A DNA stretch of 39,502 bases from Candidatus Methylacidiphilales bacterium (lineage in GTDB: Bacteria > Verrucomicrobiota > Verrucomicrobiia > Methylacidiphilales > CAZTYG01), in NCBI GenBank assembly GCA_033875315.1, contig JANRJG010000013.1, positions 1 through 39,502 on the forward strand, in the 5' to 3' direction. The notes beneath the pieces are model-generated. The model saw only the letters and a program-made list of their open reading frames with translations. It made no database searches and was not told the DNA's origin. This document shows, in pieces, positions 35,140-39,502 of the stretch. The translations under genes were made by a program, and so were the position numbers. Position 1 is the first letter of the stretch. Every line of letters begins with the position of its first letter.

Positions 35140-35280
35140 TAATACCAAATTAAAATGACTGAGCGACAGAATAACCGGGAGGGCGAGGCTCCTGGCTCAG
35201 CCCCGAAGGCTTACGGGGGAGCCAGGAGCTTCGCCCTCCCATAAGGCACTTTTACGCCCACTCAATTCAATTTGGTATAA
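35140..35280. mobile_element. MITE-like element with TAATACCAAATT ends
   Basis: The ends TAATACCAAATT... and ...AATTTGGTATAA are inverted repeats, matching at about 21 of 26 positions. Inside is a GC-rich hairpin with 22-bp arms (GGGAGGGCGAGGCTCCTGG at 35177 and its partner ending at 35240). The element has no gene, so any movement would need a transposase supplied elsewhere. The 47-bp right half of the hairpin recurs, inverted, at 39093-39139. Confidence 0.7.
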
Positions 35281-35349
35281 GGGAGGAATGGTTGAAGGGA
35301 AAGGAGCCAAGCGGCTCTACTCAACCATTCAACCCTTGTTCCTCTAAAC

Positions 35350-35958
35350 CTATCTCAGTGCCAGCGGGGGCTGGAGGATTTCCTGGAGGACAATCGCGCG
35401 GCGGAGTTGGCCGGGTTCGCGCAGGAAACGGGCGAAGCGCGTCGAGGTGCGGCCGGTGACTTCGGTGGCCGGGGCGGATTGCTGCAAGGACTCCATGTTG
35501 GCGTGCTCGATGGGGGAGAGGCTGGTGCGGGGCCGGTCCATGGCAGCGAGCAGGGTCTTGAGGTGGTCGCTGAGCCCGTCTGCCGGCTCCGGCGTGGGCT
35601 CCATGTTCCGGAAGGGTGTCGAGAGCGGGGCCCGGACCTCCTCTTGGGCCGCAGGGATGACCGGAGGACGCAGCGGCGGAGGGACCGGGGCGGCAGGCTG
35701 GGCGGGCGCTTCAGGGAGGGGCTGATTGGGCGCGCGACCCAAGGCATCCATCAGGTCGTCCCAGTTGACCTCGGCCGGCTCGTCCGGTTCCGTGGCCGGG
35801 CGCTGACGCGGCCCGCCGAAGGGATCGGGGGCCGGTTCGGCGGGTTTCTTTGACTTGTTCAACAACCCCATCAGCCACTGGATGAAGCCGACCACGAGGA
35901 TGATCGCGGGGATGATCAACTCGCCGATATCGGCCGCCAGTGGCAGTTGGGGAATCAT
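35350..35958 (-). CDS. Membrane-anchored proline-rich protein in the floA operon
   Basis: The 202-residue protein starts MIPQLPLAADIGELIIPAII and has one membrane span (about 12-34). It is followed by a long Pro/Ala-rich tether (to about 115) and a charged C-terminal region (SLSPIEHANMESLQ and FARFLREPGQLRRAIVLQEI) that looks helical and basic. It follows floA by 24 bp and is the last gene of the nfeD-nfeD-floA run, so it is probably part of the same membrane-domain system. No family is recognised. Confidence 0.78.
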   Translation of the reverse strand: MIPQLPLAADIGELIIPAIILVVGFIQWLMGLLNKSKKPAEPAPDPFGGPRQRPATEPDEPAEVNWDDLMDALGRAPNQPLPEAPAQPAAPVPPPLRPPVIPAAQEEVRAPLSTPFRNMEPTPEPADGLSDHLKTLLAAMDRPRTSLSPIEHANMESLQQSAPATEVTGRTSTRFARFLREPGQLRRAIVLQEILQPPLALR

Positions 35959-35982
35959 GATGGGACGGAGGTCAAGAATCAG

Positions 35983-36996
35983 TTAGGACTTGGCCGGTCC
36001 GCTGCCTTCCTTGGCGATGCTGGAGCGCATGTCGGTGTCGGCGCCGACATTGCGGATCTTCATGTAGTCCATGATGCCGAGGTTGCCGTTGCGGAAGGCT
36101 TCGGCCATGGCCTGGGGCACCTGGGCTTCGGCTTCGACGACCTTGGCGCGCATTTCCGCGACGCGTGCGGTCATTTCCTGTTCGACGGCCACAGCGGCGG
36201 CGCGGCGGACTTCCGCGCGGGCCTGGGCCACACGCTTGTCGGCCTCGGCCTGGTCGGCCTGGAGGCGGGCCCCGATGTTGTCGCCGATATCGACGTCGGC
36301 GATGTCGATGGAGAGGATTTCGAAGGCGGTGCCGGCGTCGAGGCCGCGGGCCAGGACGTTCTTGGAAATGCGGTCGGGATTCTCCAGGACGTCCTTGTAG
36401 CTTTCCGAGGAGCCGATGGTGGTGACGATGCCTTCACCGACACGGGCGACGATGGTTTCCTCCGTGGCGCCGCCGACGAAGCGGGCGAGGTTGGTGCGGA
36501 CCGTGACGCGGGCTTTGACACGGACCCCGATGCCGTCCTTGGCCACGGCGTCGATAGTCTGCTTGCCGGAGGCGGGGTTGGGGCAGTCGATGACCCGGGG
36601 ATTGACACTGGTGCGGACGGCTTCGAAGACCGACTTGCCGCTGCCGGTGGTGGCCAGGTCGATGGCGCAGGCGCGGTTGAAATCGAGGCTGAGGCCGGCC
36701 TTGTCGGCGGCGATAAGCGCGCGGACCACTTCATTGACATTGCCACCGGCAAGGTAGTGGGTTTCGAGTTGCTGGGTGTCGAGGTTGATCCCGGCCCGGA
36801 CCGCGGTGATGCGCGCATTGACGATGAGCGAGGAGGGGATGCCGCGGAAGCGCATGGCGACCAGGGTCATGATGGCGACCGGGGCGCCGGAGGTCCAGGC
36901 ACGCAGCCAGAGGCCGATGTAGTTGAAGATGAGCACAAGCACGACCAGGGCGATGACGCCGAGGATGATGCCGCCGAAGATGAGGATGGGTCCCAT
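35983..36996 (-). CDS. floA: Flotillin-like protein FloA
   Basis: FloA organises membrane microdomains. The 337-residue protein has an N-terminal hairpin-like membrane segment ([21 protein letters not shown], 4-24), then the SPFH-related part: [63 protein letters not shown], and the EA-rich helical tail [21 protein letters not shown] with [13 protein letters not shown]. Length and order match FloA (YqfA, PF12127). It lies downstream of two NfeD genes, its usual genetic partners. Confidence 0.95.
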   Translation of the reverse strand: MGPILIFGGIILGVIALVVLVLIFNYIGLWLRAWTSGAPVAIMTLVAMRFRGIPSSLIVNARITAVRAGINLDTQQLETHYLAGGNVNEVVRALIAADKAGLSLDFNRACAIDLATTGSGKSVFEAVRTSVNPRVIDCPNPASGKQTIDAVAKDGIGVRVKARVTVRTNLARFVGGATEETIVARVGEGIVTTIGSSESYKDVLENPDRISKNVLARGLDAGTAFEILSIDIADVDIGDNIGARLQADQAEADKRVAQARAEVRRAAAVAVEQEMTARVAEMRAKVVEAEAQVPQAMAEAFRNGNLGIMDYMKIRNVGADTDMRSSIAKEGSGPAKS

Positions 36997-37028
36997 AGTG
37001 TTTGGATGATGATTGGGTTGTGGTTGGT

Positions 37029-37499
37029 TTAGTTGATTAGCGTGGGTCTGACAAAAATAGCGGCACCTTCGATTTTGACAATGGTCACAGTTTTCCCGGC
37101 TTCGACGTGGAGACCCTCGGTCAGGACGTCGAGGCGGCGGTCGCGGATTTTGGCGGTGCCGGAGGGGCGGAGGGCGGTCAGGGCAACGCCCTCGGCGCCG
37201 ATCCAGTCAGCCGGGAGGGAGTCGCCGGATTTCTGCGATTCTGTCGTATCGAGGCGGAATTTGCTGCCGAAGCGGGATTGGGGGAAGTAGCGCATCCAGA
37301 GGAAGAAGATCAAGGTGCCCACAGCCAGTTCGATGCCCAGCGTCCAGCCCAGACCGACGGGGCCGAATTGGAATCCGGCGACAACGACGGCGGCCAGGAG
37401 CAGGGCGACACCGACCAGTCCGACGAGGATGCCGGGGAGGAAGATTTCTGCGACGGCCAGGGCGAAGCCACCAAGCATGAGGGCGGCGATCCAGATCAT
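37029..37499 (-). CDS. Short NfeD-type membrane protein
   Basis: The 156-residue protein has three to four membrane spans (about 4-25, 26-45 and 48-70) and a C-terminal OB-like domain ([29 protein letters not shown]), the NfeDb/DUF107 type. It overlaps the long NfeD gene by four bases (ATGA) and is followed by floA at 32 bp. It probably ties FloA to the membrane protease or tunes its assemblies. Confidence 0.9.
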   Translation of the reverse strand: MIWIAALMLGGFALAVAEIFLPGILVGLVGVALLLAAVVVAGFQFGPVGLGWTLGIELAVGTLIFFLWMRYFPQSRFGSKFRLDTTESQKSGDSLPADWIGAEGVALTALRPSGTAKIRDRRLDVLTEGLHVEAGKTVTIVKIEGAAIFVRPTLIN

Positions 37500-38917
37500 A
37501 CGGCCTCCACCACGATGCGGTTGCCCTCGACCCGGACGATGCGGAGGGTTTTCCCTTGTTCAATGAATTCGCCCTCGGTCGTGACCTCGATGGGCCCCTG
37601 GCCGAAGTCGGCGGTGCCAACCGGACGGAGGTAGCTGAGGCTGGTGCCGGTGGCGGCTTGGCCGGGCCTCGCAGTAGGTGCGTTGAGAGGCACCGGGAGT
37701 TCGGTCGCATTGACCGCATCGAGCACGAGGGCGTGGCCGATGGGGCTGCGGGGGAGAATGCGGGCCAGGAAGAGGATGGCGGCCAGACTGAAGCCGAGGC
37801 CCATCAGGAGGTTGGTCACCGGGAGTTGCAGTTGGGGGAGCGTGGGCAGGAAGGGGTCGGTGGGGTAGCGGTCGACCATGGCCTTGAGGAGGGCGAGCAG
37901 GACGAGCGCAGCGCCGAGCAGCCCAGGAACGATGGTGCCCGGGAGGAGGAAGAGTTCGGCCGCAATGAGGGCGACGCCGAGGAGGAAGAGCAGCACGAAT
38001 TCATAACCGGAGAGACCGGCAACGTAATGACCGAAGAAGAAGACCAGGGCGCAAACGATGCCCGTGATGCCAAATATTCCGAATCCGGGGGTTTTGAATT
38101 CGAGGTAGGCGCAGAGCAGGGCGGCGGAGAGGAGGAGGGGGGAGATGGCGACAATCCACGAGGAGATCTTTTCCCAGCCGGTGGGTTCCATGACCACAAC
38201 AGGGGCTCCCGGGAGACCGACCCGCACCAGCAAGGTTTCGAGGGAATCGATTGTCCCGGCGGAGAGCAGCGGTTTGGGCGGGTTGCCGTAGGGGGTGGAG
38301 GCTTCTTTGTCGGTCAACGTCAGGATGTCGCCCTTGCCCACGAGTTGTTTGCCATCCTTGACCAGGCCGACCTGCTTGTTGACCATGGCATCGAAGACGG
38401 CGGTGTCATGTCCGTTGCGTTCCGCGGCCGTGCGGACCTTGGCGGCAATGGCGCTGACGATTTTGGGCGGGAGTTCGTTCACCCCGTCCTGGCCCATGGT
38501 GACCGGGGTGGCGGCACCGATGACGCTGCCGGGCTGCATGTAGATGTGGCGTGTGCCGGCGGCGATGAAGGCCCCGGCGGAATACGCGTCCTTGACCACG
38601 AAGGTGTAGGTGCGGTCGGCCGGTTCGAAGCGGGCGAGGATGTCCATGATTTCCTCGGTCGCGGCAACTTCGCCGCCCGGGGTGTCCATGCGGATGACCA
38701 GGGCGGAGGCCTTGCGGGCCAGGGCTTCCTTGACCCCGCGGCGGATCGGATAAATGGTGGCGCGGCTGATCGGGCCCTCGATGGGGAGAACATAGACCGG
38801 GCCGGAGGCTGGGGCTGAGGCCGATGAAGGGGAAGGGACATCCGCCGCGCCAGCACTAGTCAGGGAAGCGAGTCCGGCGAAAGCGAGGATGATGGCACGG
38901 AGGCAACGGGCAGTCAT
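37496..38917 (-). CDS. Long NfeD: membrane-bound ClpP-class serine protease
   Basis: The 473-residue protein has a signal peptide (1-24) and a periplasmic serine protease domain (about 40-235): VYVLPIEGPI, ALVIRMDTPGG (75-82), catalytic Ser113 in DAYSAGAFIAAG, and the expected Lys152 in PPKIVSAIAAKVR. Four or more membrane spans follow (about 250-390), then a C-terminal OB-type domain (SYLRPVGTADFGQGPIEV). This is the NfeD1a/SppA-like class that cuts hydrophobic C termini of membrane proteins such as stomatins. It is first in an operon with the short nfeD, floA and a proline-rich protein gene. Confidence 0.93.
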   Translation of the reverse strand: MTARCLRAIILAFAGLASLTSAGAADVPSPSSASAPASGPVYVLPIEGPISRATIYPIRRGVKEALARKASALVIRMDTPGGEVAATEEIMDILARFEPADRTYTFVVKDAYSAGAFIAAGTRHIYMQPGSVIGAATPVTMGQDGVNELPPKIVSAIAAKVRTAAERNGHDTAVFDAMVNKQVGLVKDGKQLVGKGDILTLTDKEASTPYGNPPKPLLSAGTIDSLETLLVRVGLPGAPVVVMEPTGWEKISSWIVAISPLLLSAALLCAYLEFKTPGFGIFGITGIVCALVFFFGHYVAGLSGYEFVLLFLLGVALIAAELFLLPGTIVPGLLGAALVLLALLKAMVDRYPTDPFLPTLPQLQLPVTNLLMGLGFSLAAILFLARILPRSPIGHALVLDAVNATELPVPLNAPTARPGQAATGTSLSYLRPVGTADFGQGPIEVTTEGEFIEQGKTLRIVRVEGNRIVVEAV

Positions 38918-38929
38918 GATGGGTGGGTG

Positions 38930-39001
38930 TGCGCGCTGAGGGGATCGAACCCCCGACCCTTTCGGTGTAAACGAAACGCTCTACCGCTGAGCTAAGCGCG
39001 C
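38930..39001 (-). tRNA. tRNA-Val (TAC)
   Basis: The acceptor arms GCGCGCT and AGCGCGC pair. The anticodon stem TTTCG/CGAAA encloses TTTACAC (anticodon TAC), and the T-arm GGGGG-TTCGATC-CCCTC is present. Only about 12 bp separate it from the start of the long nfeD gene, which is downstream in the same direction. Confidence 0.95.
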
Positions 39002-39092
39002 GACTCCGACAAGATTAGAATAACCCGGAGGGAAGGCAAGTGCGGTGTCAGCAGGTGATTCACTCAGATGATCAAGCGCCTTACCGCACTAC

Positions 39093-39213
39093 GGGAGGGC
39101 GAAGCTCCTGGCTCCCCCGTAAGCCTTCGGGGCTGAGCCGCCCTTGGAAAAGCATGACCTCAAACCGGCTCGGCCCCGAACGCCTACGGGAGAGCCGGGA
39201 GCCTCGCCCTCCC
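39093..39213. repeat. GGGAGGGCGA hairpin repeat, diverged copy
   Basis: The first 47 bases (39093-39139) are identical to the reverse complement of 35194-35240. The right arm (GAGCCGGGAGCCTCGCCC..., ending 39213) pairs with the left arm with a few mismatches, across about 75 bp. The outer TAATACCAAATT ends of the element at 35140-35280 are not seen here. Confidence 0.7.
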
Positions 39214-39363
39214 GCTAATCTCTGCGCTCAGTGGTATGATGTGCTGTCGCACGGGCGGCTGATTCTTTTGATCACCTTTCGGTGCATCCCATTCTCCTCA
39301 ATCCGCAGCCTTTCTTCTCTGTGTCCTTTGTGCACTCTGTGGTGCAACTGCCTTTTTCCGGCT

Positions 39364-39385
39364 AAGAGCCTATCCGGATAACCCC
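39364..39385. repeat. 22-bp repeat, inverted relative to 15859-15880
   Basis: It contains GAGCCTATCCGGATAAC and is identical over 22 bases, in reverse complement, to the copy at 15859-15880. Confidence 0.8.
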
Positions 39386-39502
39386 CGTGGCCCGCGTGAT
39401 GAGTGCCACCTGCCCGGGCCCGAGGAGGAGCGACCGCGCATATCGGGACGAGATACGCAAGGAAGAGACGACGAAGGGGGTGGGCAGGTGCCGCCATCAC
39501 CC

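Larger units (their letters stand above)
39002..39502. other. Repeat-rich region to the window end, no gene
   Basis: This 500-bp stretch holds hairpin-repeat copies at 39093-39213, a CTTTGTGCACTCTGTGGTG run near 39325-39345, the inverted copy of the 22-bp repeat (39364-39385), and a 9-bp inverted pair CACCTGCCC/GGGCAGGTG at 39407 and 39482. A minus-strand frame 39228-39500 crosses these repeats and is not called. Confidence 0.6.

Noticed and set aside
39228-39500. 90-codon minus-strand frame at the window end
   Set aside because: It spans several intergenic repeats, including the 22-bp repeat, and looks non-coding.

Overview
The window looks like a chromosomal segment of a PVC-group bacterium, most likely Verrucomicrobiota. 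The pointers are a double-length UvrA with four ATPase domains (the arrangement known from Chlamydiae and relatives), an RsmH with a long basic N-terminal extension, an NfeD-NfeD-FloA operon, a gliding-type ABC/GldG/DUF4340 cluster, and intergenic DNA rich in short dispersed repeats. The lineage is an inference from gene content only. The backbone is GC-rich; the first 3.6 kb is clearly more AT-rich.

Layout. 1-3582: an integron gene-cassette array of eight complete cassettes and one partial. Each holds one small gene on the minus strand whose start lies close to a GTTCGG or GTTAGC core, and each is followed by an attC-like palindromic site (59-61 bp, or a long class of 105-113 bp). Most products are predicted membrane, lipo- or exported proteins; one is a HEPN-type protein. 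3583-3851: the expected integrase end, holding a near-perfect 24-bp palindrome and a divergent 62-codon ORF that may be the stump of a truncated integrase. No intact integrase is present. 3852-4220: repeats. 4221-9223: pfkA, then a polysaccharide pair (two-domain glycosyltransferase/RgpF-like protein and a methyltransferase). 9497-15100: four-ATPase uvrA.

15230-23823: mostly housekeeping genes: SOUL-family protein, MazG-like pyrophosphohydrolase, rsmH, a shared terminator, ppdK (pyruvate phosphate dikinase), a cNMP-binding-fold protein, rph, a secreted SdiA-regulated/esterase-like protein, tRNA-Arg(CCG) and a ParA-type ATPase. 23953-30098: a co-directional ABC ATPase, permease, GldG-like, DUF4340 and TPR gene set, probably an envelope-associated transporter complex. 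30208-33578: rhaA, tRNA-Asp(GTC), a YkgJ-type cysteine cluster protein overlapping nadB. 33606-39001: a secreted SH3/BamE-like protein, tRNA-Leu(CAA), a possible DUF6941 protein, a small inverted-repeat element, then the operon nfeD (long), nfeD (short), floA and an unknown membrane protein, and tRNA-Val(TAC). The last 500 bp hold only repeats.

Functionally the window combines central metabolism (PfkA and PPDK, which act at the two controlled ends of glycolysis), RNA maturation (Rph, RsmH), DNA repair, NAD synthesis, rhamnose use or rhamnan-type glycan assembly, and membrane-domain organisation (FloA/NfeD). The most unusual part is the integrase-less cassette array and its degenerate integrase end.
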